Under the pieces are notes generated by a model. That model had not been told where the DNA came from and did not search any database. It worked only from the letters and a program-made list of their open reading frames with translations. Source: a bacterium (lineage in GTDB: Bacteria > Sumerlaeota > Sumerlaeia > MVZB01). From it: a stretch of DNA of 61,753 nt. Shown piece by piece: positions 15,290-24,619 of the stretch. The translations under genes and the position numbers were made by a program. The stretch covers positions 1-61,753 of the forward strand of contig JAJFUE010000076.1 of the NCBI GenBank assembly GCA_021372575.1. Reading direction: 5' to 3'. Position 1 is the first letter of the stretch; every line of letters begins with the position of its first letter.

Positions 15290-18256
15290 ATGAGGAACTG
15301 CATGTGCCCGGCAGCCTGGATTTTCGTCGCGATCGTCGCGCTGGCCGTTCCGGCCCACGCGCGCGTCAAGGCGTGGGAGGGCAAGATCAGCATCCCGACC
15401 TATCAGCTCGCTCCGGGCGACCCCAACCCACGCATCCAGGAACTCGACAACACGATCGTTTACCCCTACACGATGCAGGACGAGTTCACGACCCGCTGCC
15501 TGCCGCAGGATCACCGCGCCCTCTTCCTCGAAAACGAATACCTCAAGGTCACGATCCTGCCCGACATCAACGGCCGCATCCACTCGGTTTTCGACAAGAC
15601 GACCGGCCAGGAGATGTTCCACACCAGCGACGTGATCCGCCCGGCGCGCATCGCCCTGCGCGGCGCGTGGATCTTCGGCGGCGTCGGCTGGAACGCCGGT
15701 CCACAGGCCCACAGTGTCGTCTCCTACTCCCCGCTCAACAGTTCGATCGAAAATCACCCCGACGGCTCGGCGTCGGTCCTCATCAGCAACACCCGCCAGG
15801 ACACCCGCCTGCGCTGGCAGGTGCGCGTGACGCTTCACCCCGGCCTCGCCCTCATCGACGAACAGATCCGCATCTTCAATCCGACCGACGGCGTGCACGC
15901 CTACTATTTCTGGAACAACACGTCATTCCCCAACAACGACGACTGCACGCGCATTATCTGGCCCGCGACGCTGATCTGCGACCACTACGGCACCAAGTTC
16001 AACCGCTGGCCGATCGACAAGGGCATCGACATGAGCCGGCTCAAGAACTACCACGACACGGCCGCGATGTTCGCCTACAAGTGCGTGTTCGATTTCTTCG
16101 GCGCCTACAGCTCGAGCCTCGACCGCGGCATCGTGCAGTTCGGCGACCACCGCGTCCTGCCGGGCAAGAAGGCCTGGACGTGGGGCAAATCCGATTACGG
16201 CCGGCTGCGCGAGGCCGTCATGGGCCACAAAGACACCGAATACATCGAAATCCAGAGCGGCCCGCTGCCGACACAATCCGACTACGAGTTCCTCGACCCG
16301 CACCGCCAGATCGCGTGGCAGGAGTGCTGGTATCCCGTGCACGGCCTCGGCGACGGCTTCGAATTCGCCACGCGCGACGTCGCGATCCAAACCGACCGCC
16401 CCGCCGGCGGCGACCTCAATATTCGCATGATCGCCACGTCCGCATTCAAGAAAGCGAACCTGCGCGTTGAGCGCGACGGCAAGACCCTCGCCGAACAAAC
16501 CACGAACCTCACGCCCAACGAACCGTTGGCGATCAACGTCCCGCAAGCCGCGTCGGCCCCTGTCCGTATCCTCGTCACCGCGAAAGACGGCAGGGTGCTC
16601 GCCGACTACAAGTCGCCACTCGAGATTCCCTACGAAGAAGTTCCCAAGCTGGCCGATGCTCCGACCAGCACGACCGCCGAGGGCTCCTACCTCCTCGCGC
16701 GGCGTCTCGACAAGAATTCCGACCGCGTCCAGGCCCGCCAGATGTATGAGCGCACGCTCGGGTTCTATCCCAATCACCCGGGCGCCTTGCGCGCGCTCGC
16801 CGTGCTCGACATCGAATCGGCCCGCTACGATCAGGCGCTCGAGCGCCTCGCCCGCGTGCTGAAGATCGAGCCCGCCGACGGTCAGGCGCGTTATCTCGCC
16901 TCGGTCGCCGAACTCTCCAACGGCAATCTTGAGAAGGCACTCATTCAGGCCTACGAGGCCATTCGCCGCCCCGAAACGCGTTCGCTCGGCTGGGATGTCG
17001 CCGGCCGCGCCTACATGCGCCAGGGCCAGGTCAAAAAAGCCGTCGAAGCGTTCCGCTCGGCCGTCGCCGCCGATCCCACCGATCTTCGTGCCCGCGATCA
17101 CTTGCTCATCGCGCTCATGGCCGATGACGACACGCGCGCCGTTCGCGAGCTCGCCGACGAGATCTGCGCCGACGACGACACGAACCTCATCGCGTGGCTC
17201 GCCCAGACCGCCGTCCTGAAAAACAAGCTGCCCAAGCCCTCGCTCGGCGAGCCCGATTTCGAGGCGATCGAAGCCGCCGCCGAGTTCAGCGAGCTCGGCC
17301 GCTGCACCGAAGCCGAACATCTGATCACGGCCATCTGCGGCGACAACCCGCAGAATCGGCTCACGCTTTACTGGCTCGCGTGGATTGTGTATGACCACCA
17401 GCCCGCGCGCGCACAAAAGCTCCGCGCGAAAGCCGCCGCCGCTACCGATAACGTTTACGCGTCGAATCCGATGGCATACTCCGTCCTGAGCGAGGCTATC
17501 AAGGCCAACCCGAATGACGCGCGCGCCAAATGCGACCTCGCCAACCTCCTGGCCGGACTCGGCCGCCTTGATGACGCCGTGGTGCTATGGCAACGCGCCG
17601 TCGAGACCGATCCGAAGCAGGCCGTCGCGTGGCGCAATCTCGGCCTCTACGAGTGGAAGACGAAGAAGAACCTCAAGGCCTCCGAGGCCAATTACACGGC
17701 CGCCGCGCAGGCCAACCCCGCCGACCAGACCTGCTGGCGCGACCGGGCGTACATCATGATGCAAGATCGCCGCCCGGCCGACGCCCTCGCGCTCCTCAAC
17801 TCGATGCCGACGTTCGGCGTCAAGATCCGCGACGACATCCAGCTCATCCTCGTGCGCGCCAATCTCGAAACCGGCCGCTATGACGACGCACTGAAGATCC
17901 TCGACACAACCCACTTCACCGCCGGCGAGTTCACGTTTGAAACTCACGAACTCTTCGTCGCGGTTCTCATCGCGCGCGGCAAACAGTCGTTTGACCGCGG
18001 CGACAACAAGGCCGCCCGCGCCGACTTCGAACGCGCGCTCACCTACCCGCGCAACCTCGGCATCGGCAAGCGCTCCAAGCCCGCCGAGGCGCAGCAGTAT
18101 TTCTGGCTCGGCAAGGCCCTCCAGAAGCTTGGCAAAACCGAGCAGGCGCGCGAGGCCTGGAAAACCGGCGCCACCCAGGAAGTCGGCCAGCCCGGCTGCG
18201 GCAAGGAACAAGCCTCGTTCAAAAAACAATGCGCCGAAGCGCTGAAGACGATCTAA
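15290..18256 (+). CDS. Secreted DUF5107 domain protein with TPR repeats
   Basis: A 988-residue protein. A signal peptide (WIFVAIVALAVPAHA) is followed by a DUF5107 domain (about residues 40-440): LKVTILPDINGRIHSVFDK, then the galactose-mutarotase-like WNNTSFPNNDD and YPVHGLGDGFEFATRD. From about residue 460 it is a run of TPR helices (ARQMYERTLGFYPNHPGALR and many more) to the end. DUF5107-TPR proteins are thought to bind or process carbohydrates in the periplasm or outside the cell; no catalytic residues are established. I chose ATG 15290 because the site GAGGTG lies 7 nt upstream; earlier in-frame starts overlap the site. It stands alone between repeat clusters. Confidence 0.85.
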   Translation: MRNCMCPAAWIFVAIVALAVPAHARVKAWEGKISIPTYQLAPGDPNPRIQELDNTIVYPYTMQDEFTTRCLPQDHRALFLENEYLKVTILPDINGRIHSVFDKTTGQEMFHTSDVIRPARIALRGAWIFGGVGWNAGPQAHSVVSYSPLNSSIENHPDGSASVLISNTRQDTRLRWQVRVTLHPGLALIDEQIRIFNPTDGVHAYYFWNNTSFPNNDDCTRIIWPATLICDHYGTKFNRWPIDKGIDMSRLKNYHDTAAMFAYKCVFDFFGAYSSSLDRGIVQFGDHRVLPGKKAWTWGKSDYGRLREAVMGHKDTEYIEIQSGPLPTQSDYEFLDPHRQIAWQECWYPVHGLGDGFEFATRDVAIQTDRPAGGDLNIRMIATSAFKKANLRVERDGKTLAEQTTNLTPNEPLAINVPQAASAPVRILVTAKDGRVLADYKSPLEIPYEEVPKLADAPTSTTAEGSYLLARRLDKNSDRVQARQMYERTLGFYPNHPGALRALAVLDIESARYDQALERLARVLKIEPADGQARYLASVAELSNGNLEKALIQAYEAIRRPETRSLGWDVAGRAYMRQGQVKKAVEAFRSAVAADPTDLRARDHLLIALMADDDTRAVRELADEICADDDTNLIAWLAQTAVLKNKLPKPSLGEPDFEAIEAAAEFSELGRCTEAEHLITAICGDNPQNRLTLYWLAWIVYDHQPARAQKLRAKAAAATDNVYASNPMAYSVLSEAIKANPNDARAKCDLANLLAGLGRLDDAVVLWQRAVETDPKQAVAWRNLGLYEWKTKKNLKASEANYTAAAQANPADQTCWRDRAYIMMQDRRPADALALLNSMPTFGVKIRDDIQLILVRANLETGRYDDALKILDTTHFTAGEFTFETHELFVAVLIARGKQSFDRGDNKAARADFERALTYPRNLGIGKRSKPAEAQQYFWLGKALQKLGKTEQAREAWKTGATQEVGQPGCGKEQASFKKQCAEALKTI

Positions 18257-18291
18257 TGTAGTGTCTCCGAATTGGAGTCGATTTTGTTTTT

Positions 18292-18402
18292 GAACCACGA
18301 AGTGGTTCGATCCCTAAGCCGGGGGTTGGTTTGGCGAACTTGTTCGACAAACCTACCCCCGGTCGAGTCGCGTTCAATTCGGAACCGATTGATCGGTTCG
18401 AT
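18292..18402. repeat. Three-stem dispersed element, copy 1
   Basis: Stem 1 GAACCAC/GTGGTTC (18292-18308), long-range stem CCGGGGGT/ACCCCCGG (18319-18362) and stem 3 AACCGAT/ATCGGTT (18383-18398). The second copy at 58755 keeps all three stems with paired base changes. It lies in the 349-nt gap (18257-18605) between convergent genes. Confidence 0.75.
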
Positions 18403-18481
18403 AATCACCGAATATTCACCACGCCATAATCTGCGATCAGCGTGGGACACCACACTGGAGCGCTTGCCGATAGTTGTCCGT

Positions 18482-18520
18482 TCGTGCTCGTGCTCGTGCT
18501 CGTGCTCGTAATCGTAATCG
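18482..18520 (+). repeat. Hexanucleotide tandem repeat, copy 2
   Basis: Four TCGTGC units then two TCGTAA units and TCG, on the plus strand. It lies 3' of the DUF5107-TPR gene, in the same orientation relative to upstream transcription as the other copies. Confidence 0.85.
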
Positions 18521-18605
18521 AACCAATCATCGAATCGCCAAACTTGGAACCATCTCGATTGGCGCATTGCCGGAAAACTTTTGTCAATCACACTAACTCA
18601 CCACA

Positions 18606-20948
18606 TCATGACCCCAACATCAAATGCTCAATGAACCTCTCCTCGAAACTACCGACCGAGTTCAACTGAATCACTTCCCACTCCGCGCGCATCGATTCCA
18701 TTTTCTCGAGCACTTCCCGGTCCATCAGTGCGAGGTATGCACCCGCGAGCGCCGAGTTGCCGATCACCCGCACCTGCTCTTCACGAACGCGGGGAAGCAG
18801 CCCGATCGCAATCGCATGCGCGACGTTGAGGTGCATTCCGAACGCCCCCGCCAGATACACCCGCCCAAGATCCGATACGCGAACGCCGGCTTTCTCAAGC
18901 AGGATTTCGATTCCCGCCCCGATCGCCGCCTTCGCCTGCTGCAGCAACGCAATATCACGTTCGTGAATCGATAAATTTCCGAACCGCACCGCGCGCCCGT
19001 TCTTGTTTTCGATTCGATTCTCCACCGAAATCCCGTGCCATTTTCCCCGATCGAACCGCCCCGTTTCGGTCAGCAGCCCGCAGCTTCTGCCGAGCGCGAG
19101 GAAATCCACGTATGCCGATCCGCAAAGGCCCGCGGCGCGATCGGGTGCAACGCCGCCGATCGTCCCGGCCTCCAGAACAAACGGCTCCAGCCCGAATCGA
19201 ATTTCGCTCACCGCGCCCGTCTGAGCCGGCATGCCGCAGCTCAACCCGCAACCTTCAAACGCCGGACCGGCAGCCGTCGCGCACGCGATCAGTTTTCCCC
19301 CGGCCTGCAGCGCGATCTCGCCGTTCGTGCCGATATCGACCAGCAGGCTCGGCGCGGAATCCAGCGCCATCCCCGACGCCGCCACGCCGGCCATGATGTC
19401 CGCCCCGATATACGCGGCAATGCCCGGCAACAACTGGATCGGCGTCTCCGGCGCCAGTCCGTCAAACGACATGTTGATATCCGCCGCCCGAAGGCGCTTG
19501 CCGGAGATAAACGTGGGCGTAAACGGCGCCACCCCAAGCGGCGTCGGATCCTCGCCGACCAGCAGGTGCAACATCGTCGTGTTCCCGGCGATCGTCCCGC
19601 CCGCGATGCTTCCCATGGGTCGCCCGGCGATCCCGCACGCGCGCGCCAGTAACGGCCGGATCGTTTCCTCCACGACCGCGCGGTTCATCTCCGCAAGCCG
19701 CGCCGGATCGCGCGCCGCATCGATGCGCGCGAGCACATTGTCGCCGAACCGCAGCTGCCGGTTGAATTCCCCCGTCCTCGAAAGCACTTCGCCGCTGGCA
19801 AGGTCCACGAGGACCAGATCGACCGTCGTCGTGCCGACATCGATCGCAAACGCCGTGTGTTTCCCGGCAACAGGGAACAACGGGCGCACCGCATGGGCGA
19901 CCCCAACATCGAACGCCTCGAATCGTTCCGCTTTTGCGAGTTGTGCGCGCGCCGGGATGTAGATGCTGGCCGCACCGTTCAATTTCGACAGACATGCCTG
20001 AACCGTAGCCGGAGCCGATACGATCTCGCCGTAGCGCGTGACGCTTCCCGCGCGCAACTCCAACTCGCAGCCGCGGCACAACCCGCGCCCGCCGCAGCGC
20101 GTGTTGATCGCAATCCCATTGGCCGCCAGGATTTCCGCCAGCGACCGATTGTCGCGCTCCACCGCAATCCGCCGGCTGCCGTTCGATTCCAACTCGACGT
20201 CAATGTTGATCGTCGCCACAGGCTCGGCGCGCATGATCGATTCGTCGGTTGCATGCGCGAGCCGCATCCCCGGCTGCACGATCTGAAACCGTCCTTCGTC
20301 CCAGTTGCCCCAGATCAAGTCGCGCAGCAATTTCGGATCGCCTTGCATGCGTTCGAATCGCCAGCCCAGCCACTGCGCGCACCGCCGCGCATACGCGCAT
20401 TCCGTCTCCGCATCGTCCGTCCCGAGATCGAGAAAAACCGCCGCCTGATACGCCCGCCACTGTTCGCGTTCGGCCTCGATCAGATCGTCGATCTCTTCCG
20501 CGTCGAACTTCGCCGCGTATTCCGACCGCAGCCACGCGAGCCGCTCGGGCCCGGGCACACGGCGTTTCCGATTCCACCCCGGCGTGTAGTAATAGCAATC
20601 CGCGCACTGCTTCCTGTGCCGCGCGTAAGCTTCCTTGCTCCCCATGAACAGCGTGATGCAATCGTGCGCGCGTGGTAGGACGAGCGCATGGCGCGACGCG
20701 TGCAACCCGACCGTCCCGAGCCCGCACAACCCGTACGCCAGCACGATCGCCTCGATGTCGCCGCGCGCATCGAGCTGGTCCACATGCTCCTGCAGCACGA
20801 TCCGCATCTGTTCAGGCCGGTCGTGCATGCCCAGCTCGAAGAACCTCGTCTCGACGATATGCCGCGCCCCGCGCGCAAGCAGCTTGATCTCGTTCTCGAG
20901 GACCGAGCACGCAAGCACGGCAATGGACGAGGCGTTGTTCTGACTCAT
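18606..20948 (-). CDS. DUF1638 - [2Fe-2S] - ASKHA corrinoid-activator fusion
   Basis: A 780-residue protein. Residues 1-240 match DUF1638 (IEAIVLAYGLCGLGTVGL, LPRAHDCITLFMGSKEAY). Residues about 245-335 are a plant-type ferredoxin domain with C285-x5-C291-x2-C294 and C319. Residues about 360-775 are the ASKHA/DUF4445 domain of RACo-type reductive activators (AFAIDVGTTTVDLVLVDL, LLVDIGTNGEIAL, ACATAAGPAFEGCG). RACo proteins use ATP to reduce inactive Co(II) corrinoid back to Co(I). DUF1638 is usually a separate protein near corrinoid methyltransferases; here it is fused. The ATG at 20948 follows the MFS stop by 5 nt. Confidence 0.88.
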   Translation of the reverse strand: MSQNNASSIAVLACSVLENEIKLLARGARHIVETRFFELGMHDRPEQMRIVLQEHVDQLDARGDIEAIVLAYGLCGLGTVGLHASRHALVLPRAHDCITLFMGSKEAYARHRKQCADCYYYTPGWNRKRRVPGPERLAWLRSEYAAKFDAEEIDDLIEAEREQWRAYQAAVFLDLGTDDAETECAYARRCAQWLGWRFERMQGDPKLLRDLIWGNWDEGRFQIVQPGMRLAHATDESIMRAEPVATINIDVELESNGSRRIAVERDNRSLAEILAANGIAINTRCGGRGLCRGCELELRAGSVTRYGEIVSAPATVQACLSKLNGAASIYIPARAQLAKAERFEAFDVGVAHAVRPLFPVAGKHTAFAIDVGTTTVDLVLVDLASGEVLSRTGEFNRQLRFGDNVLARIDAARDPARLAEMNRAVVEETIRPLLARACGIAGRPMGSIAGGTIAGNTTMLHLLVGEDPTPLGVAPFTPTFISGKRLRAADINMSFDGLAPETPIQLLPGIAAYIGADIMAGVAASGMALDSAPSLLVDIGTNGEIALQAGGKLIACATAAGPAFEGCGLSCGMPAQTGAVSEIRFGLEPFVLEAGTIGGVAPDRAAGLCGSAYVDFLALGRSCGLLTETGRFDRGKWHGISVENRIENKNGRAVRFGNLSIHERDIALLQQAKAAIGAGIEILLEKAGVRVSDLGRVYLAGAFGMHLNVAHAIAIGLLPRVREEQVRVIGNSALAGAYLALMDREVLEKMESMRAEWEVIQLNSVGSFEERFIEHLMLGS

Positions 20949-20953
20949 CAAAC

Positions 20954-22285
20954 TTATTCGAGCTCGGAAACCGGCATGCTCTCAAGCTTCGGCAGCAGCA
21001 TCTGGATGCACGCAAGCCCGACCAGATACGCCCCGGCGGCCACGGCGAATGGCGCAAAGTAATTGTTATGCGTCATCTCCAGAATCCGCGACACAAATTG
21101 TGAAAAAAACATCCCCGCGATGGCGCCGGCCATCCCGCCGATCCCGATCACCGAGCTGACCGCCTTGCGCGGAACCGTGTCGCTCACAACCGTGAACAGG
21201 TTCGCCACGAACCCGCAATGCGCCGCCGCCGCCACCGCCACCAGCGCGACCGACAGCCACAGGTTGTTGATGATCGGCGTCAGGAACACCGGCACCACCG
21301 CCAGCGCGCATGCCAGCATCGCCGTCTTCCTCGCCGCGTTGATGCTCCACCTGCGTTTGATCAGCATCGACGACAGCCACCCGCCGCCGATCCCGCCGAG
21401 ATCCGCGATGACGAAGATCGTGATCAGCGGCGCGCTGCTTTGCGTCAGCGTAACGTGGTAGTGCTTGTTCAGGAAATCGGGGATCCAGAAAATATAAAAC
21501 CACCAAACCGGCGAGGACACGACCGTGCCGACGACGAACGTCCACGTCTGCGGGTGCTTGAGCAGCACGTGCCACGGGATCTTCACCGCCGGGTCGGGCG
21601 GGTCTTTGCGTATATACGCAAGTTCCGCCGCCGAGACTCTCGGGTGTTCGCCGGGCGACCTGTAAAGCACGCGCCAGCAAACGACCCACAAAAGCCCGAC
21701 CGCGCCAGTGAATACAAACGCCGACTGCCAGCCATATCGATGCTCGAGCCACGGCACGAGCAGCGGGCAGGCCACCGCGCCGATCTGCGCGCCCGAATTG
21801 AACAGCCCCGCCGCCAGCGCGCGCTCTTCCTTCGGGAACCATTCGGCGATCGTCTTGATCGCGGCCGGAAAGTTGCCGCCCTCGGCAAGCCCCAGCGTCG
21901 CGCGCGCCGTGCAGAACCCGGCCACGCTCCGCGCGAGCCCGTGGCACATCGCCGCCACGCTCCACAGCGTCACCGACAGAAAATATCCGAGCCGCACGCC
22001 GATGCGGTCGAACAGCCATCCCGCGCCGACGTAACCCGCCGCGTAGGCGATCTGGAACGCCGTCACGATGTTGCCGTAGTCGATCTGCGTCCAGCCGAGC
22101 TTTTCGTCCAGCGTCGGCTTGAGCACGCCGATCACCGCGCGGTCGATGTAATTGATCACCGTCGCGAAGAACAACAGAATCACGATCACCCAGCGGAATC
22201 CGAACCGCGGGCGGCGTTCCGTTTGGCCGCCTGAAGTCGCGCGTTGGGGTTCGGCCGTTAATTGGGCTTGGTCTTTGGCGCTCAA
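20954..22285 (-). CDS. MFS transporter, anion:cation symporter (ExuT-like)
   Basis: A 443-residue transporter with about 12 membrane helices. It carries ACS-family marks: VINYIDRAVIGVLKPTL in helix 1, GWLFDRIGVRLGY in loop 2-3, and GLAEGGNFPAAIKTIAEWFP, as in ExuT/GudP-type carriers of hexuronates, glucarate and other organic anions. The start is TTG at 22285, overlapping the stop of the upstream URO-D gene (TTGA), with GAGGGTG just before it. The coupling to a methyltransferase and a corrinoid activator suggests that it imports the methylated anionic substrate of this locus; this is inference. Confidence 0.88.
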   Translation of the reverse strand: MSAKDQAQLTAEPQRATSGGQTERRPRFGFRWVIVILLFFATVINYIDRAVIGVLKPTLDEKLGWTQIDYGNIVTAFQIAYAAGYVGAGWLFDRIGVRLGYFLSVTLWSVAAMCHGLARSVAGFCTARATLGLAEGGNFPAAIKTIAEWFPKEERALAAGLFNSGAQIGAVACPLLVPWLEHRYGWQSAFVFTGAVGLLWVVCWRVLYRSPGEHPRVSAAELAYIRKDPPDPAVKIPWHVLLKHPQTWTFVVGTVVSSPVWWFYIFWIPDFLNKHYHVTLTQSSAPLITIFVIADLGGIGGGWLSSMLIKRRWSINAARKTAMLACALAVVPVFLTPIINNLWLSVALVAVAAAAHCGFVANLFTVVSDTVPRKAVSSVIGIGGMAGAIAGMFFSQFVSRILEMTHNNYFAPFAVAAGAYLVGLACIQMLLPKLESMPVSELE

Positions 22286-23424
22286 TAGACACCCTCTTCC
22301 CGCGCGGCCTCGATCATGGCGACGACGTTCTCGCGCGGCGTGCCGCGCTCGAGGAAGTCCGATGCCGCGAAGATGAACCGTCCGCCGGGCTTGCCGATCC
22401 GCACGATTTCACGCGCCCTTTCGGCGACTTGCGCCGGTGTCGCACGCTTCAGGAAATCGACCTGGTCGAGGTTGCCGAGCAGGCAGATGTCCCTGCCGAG
22501 TTTCTCCTTGGCATCGGCCAGCCGGTTGTCCCCGCGCGGCGGCTCGCTCACCGTCTCCCACACCGTCATCCCGAGTTCGCGGTAATTCTCATACAGATTC
22601 TTCGCGCACCCGCAGTTGTGATACACGCTGAACTTTCCCCCCGCGTGAATCGCGTCAATCATGCGCTTCTCATACGGCTGCACGAACTGCCTGAAATAAT
22701 CCGGCCCCGTCGTCGTCCCGCCCGCCATGTGCCCCTGGATGCCGATGCAGTCGATTTCAGTTTCGCCAAGCGCCAGGCAGTGCTCGGCCATCGAGTCGGC
22801 CACCGCCCCCATGAGCGCGCGGTATTGATTCTCATCCTCGTACGGCGCGACGTAGAGTTCGTCCATCCCGCGCAGGTCGGCGCAACAATTGAACACGCCA
22901 GCGAATCCCCACGGCGCGAGCACGCCGCGCTCTCCGATGATCCCGCGCCACCGCGCCGCGATCTCGCGCATCTCCTCGACGTCTTTCTTTTCCAGCCGCG
23001 GCAGATACTTGATGAACGGCTCGACGTCGTCCTCGTCGGCAAGCAGCGAGCGCGTCACCATGAACCGCACGCCCGCCGTTGCCGCGCCGACGTCCGGGCC
23101 CGTTTCCTCCTGCACGAGCGTCCGCTCGGGCGTCACGATCTCGAGCGTGCGCCTGATCATCCCGTCGGCTCGCGTCTCGCTGCGGCGCAATTCCCAGTTG
23201 GGATAACTGCGCCGGAAGAAATGTGGTGTCTCGAACGCGCGATGCTTCGCCATCAGGTCGAAATCGAGTTCGTTGGCCAGTTCGACCGCGTCAATCACGC
23301 GATCGACCGACGCCTTACGCGGGTAATAAAACGAGAGGTATTCCTCCTGCACGAACGGCGAAACCGGCACGCGGTCGGCAATCTGTCCCCGCAGCGTCGT
23401 CAGCAGTCGTTCTCGCGAATTCAT
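22282..23424 (-). CDS. URO-D-type corrinoid methyltransferase 1
   Basis: A 380-residue cytosolic protein of the uroporphyrinogen decarboxylase-like superfamily, the family of MtaA/CmuA and several O-demethylase components. The zinc-site-like motif is H269-x-C271-x-C273 (VYHNCGCAKN). FDLMAKHRAF and WGFAGVFNCCADLRGMDEL mark the barrel. It is not a heme enzyme by context: no hem genes are near, while a corrinoid protein, an activator and a transporter are. AAGGA precedes the ATG by 10 nt. It heads the leftward trio URO-D, MFS, activator and is divergent from the AraC regulator. Confidence 0.85.
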   Translation of the reverse strand: MNSRERLLTTLRGQIADRVPVSPFVQEEYLSFYYPRKASVDRVIDAVELANELDFDLMAKHRAFETPHFFRRSYPNWELRRSETRADGMIRRTLEIVTPERTLVQEETGPDVGAATAGVRFMVTRSLLADEDDVEPFIKYLPRLEKKDVEEMREIAARWRGIIGERGVLAPWGFAGVFNCCADLRGMDELYVAPYEDENQYRALMGAVADSMAEHCLALGETEIDCIGIQGHMAGGTTTGPDYFRQFVQPYEKRMIDAIHAGGKFSVYHNCGCAKNLYENYRELGMTVWETVSEPPRGDNRLADAKEKLGRDICLLGNLDQVDFLKRATPAQVAERAREIVRIGKPGGRFIFAASDFLERGTPRENVVAMIEAAREEGVY

Positions 23425-23581
23425 CGGCGTCCTTGATCCTGTCGGGAAAGAAAATGCTGCCCCACGGAAATTCCTCGTGTTCCGATCATTTCAGGTTGGC
23501 TTTGCCCCACTGTCAATGCGATAATGCTAGCCGCGCAGGTCATGAAAGGAAATGCTATCTTGTCGCCAGTGATTTGTTTAT

Positions 23582-23697
23582 GCCCGCTTCAGCGGGCAGA
23601 ATGGGTTGCCACCGGCTTCAGCCGGTGGTTGGCGGACACTTTTATGATATCGAGCCGGCTTTAGCCGGCTTCTCGTTCAGCGGCTTTAGCCATCAAT
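23582..23697. repeat. Triple-hairpin dispersed element, copy A
   Basis: Three perfect hairpins: GCCCGCT/AGCGGGC (23582-23597), CCACCGGCT/AGCCGGTGG (23609-23628) and AGCCGGCT/AGCCGGCT (23653-23670), then AGCGGCTTTAGCCAT. It lies in the 294-nt divergent gap between URO-D 1 and the AraC gene, so it may affect their leaders. Confidence 0.85.
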
Positions 23698-23718
23698 TAC
23701 GAAAGCGACCTCATCGCC

Positions 23719-24561
23719 ATGACCGCCTCATCTCCCCCCGTCCCCCGCACGCTCTACCTGCCTCCCCCGGGCCGCCCGCGATGGGTCTGTCCGAAAAGCA
23801 TGAAGCTCGACCTGCAATACCTCGGCTGGGGCAAGCGCCGCTTCGCGCATAGCCCGATCCCCGTTTCTCTTCACCACGGCTGGGTTTACATCCTTGTCCT
23901 CAAGGGCGCGCCCGTCCTGCAACTGGTCTCGAAAACGTTTCGAACCCGCCCCGGCCAGGTCCTGATCATCGGCCCCGACTGCGCGACCGGCTGGACCGCC
24001 GAATCAAAAGACATCGCCGAGATGCTGATCTGGGTTTGGGACGGTGCGTCGCAATGCGCCGGCCTCACGCCAAAGTCAAACGGCTTTCAGGCGTTTGCGG
24101 CCGACCGCGCGCTCATTCACGCTTTGCGGCAAAACCATGCATTGTGCCGGCGCGAAGTCGAGATGGCTGACGCCCACACGGCCGTCGTGCTCAAGGCCCT
24201 GCGCGCGCGCTGCGATGTCGCCCTGGCACGCTCGCTCAAGCCCGCCGCGGCCGCGCCCGAGCCGACCATGCGCCTCGAATTCGCCCTGCGCTGGCTGGCG
24301 CAGAACATCGCCGAGCGCCGCCCCGTCGCCGGTCTCTCCGAATACCTTCAGGTCTCGCCGGTCACATTGAACCGCCTCTTCCGGGCGCACCTCAACGAGT
24401 CGGTCGCATCCTATTACACGCGCATCCGCATGGAGCGCGCGCGCCAGCTCATGCAAACCGGCGCCACGATCAAAAAGACCGCCTACACGTTCGGCTACCG
24501 CCACCCCAACGACTTCAGCCGCGCCTTCAAAAAATTCACCGGCCGCAGCCCGTCAAAGTAG
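23719..24561 (+). CDS. AraC-family transcriptional regulator
   Basis: A 280-residue regulator. Residues 1-135 form a probable cupin-like sensing domain (HHGWVYILVLKGAPVLQL, FRTRPGQVLIIGP). Residues about 180-280 hold the two AraC helix-turn-helix motifs, with LSEYLQVSPVTLNRLFRAHL and the family stretch YTFGYRHPNDFSRAFKKFTG. It lies divergent from the URO-D/MFS/activator operon and convergent with the second URO-D/corrinoid pair, so it probably controls the locus in response to the methylated substrate. The ligand is unknown. Confidence 0.88.
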   Translation: MTASSPPVPRTLYLPPPGRPRWVCPKSMKLDLQYLGWGKRRFAHSPIPVSLHHGWVYILVLKGAPVLQLVSKTFRTRPGQVLIIGPDCATGWTAESKDIAEMLIWVWDGASQCAGLTPKSNGFQAFAADRALIHALRQNHALCRREVEMADAHTAVVLKALRARCDVALARSLKPAAAAPEPTMRLEFALRWLAQNIAERRPVAGLSEYLQVSPVTLNRLFRAHLNESVASYYTRIRMERARQLMQTGATIKKTAYTFGYRHPNDFSRAFKKFTGRSPSK

Positions 24562-24583
24562 CGATACACCTGCCACAATCAGG

Positions 24584-24616
24584 TCGTGCTCGTGCTCGTG
24601 CTCGTAATCGTAATCG
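24584..24616 (+). repeat. Hexanucleotide tandem repeat, copy 3
   Basis: Three TCGTGC units, two TCGTAA units and TCG, starting 22 nt after the AraC stop codon and ending 3 nt before the stop of the convergent URO-D 2 gene. Same order and orientation relative to upstream transcription as the other copies. Confidence 0.85.
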
Positions 24617-24619
24617 AAC

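Noticed and set aside
15923-17416. A 497-codon frame antisense to the DUF5107-TPR gene
   Set aside because: No domain; opposite a gene with signal peptide and TPRs.
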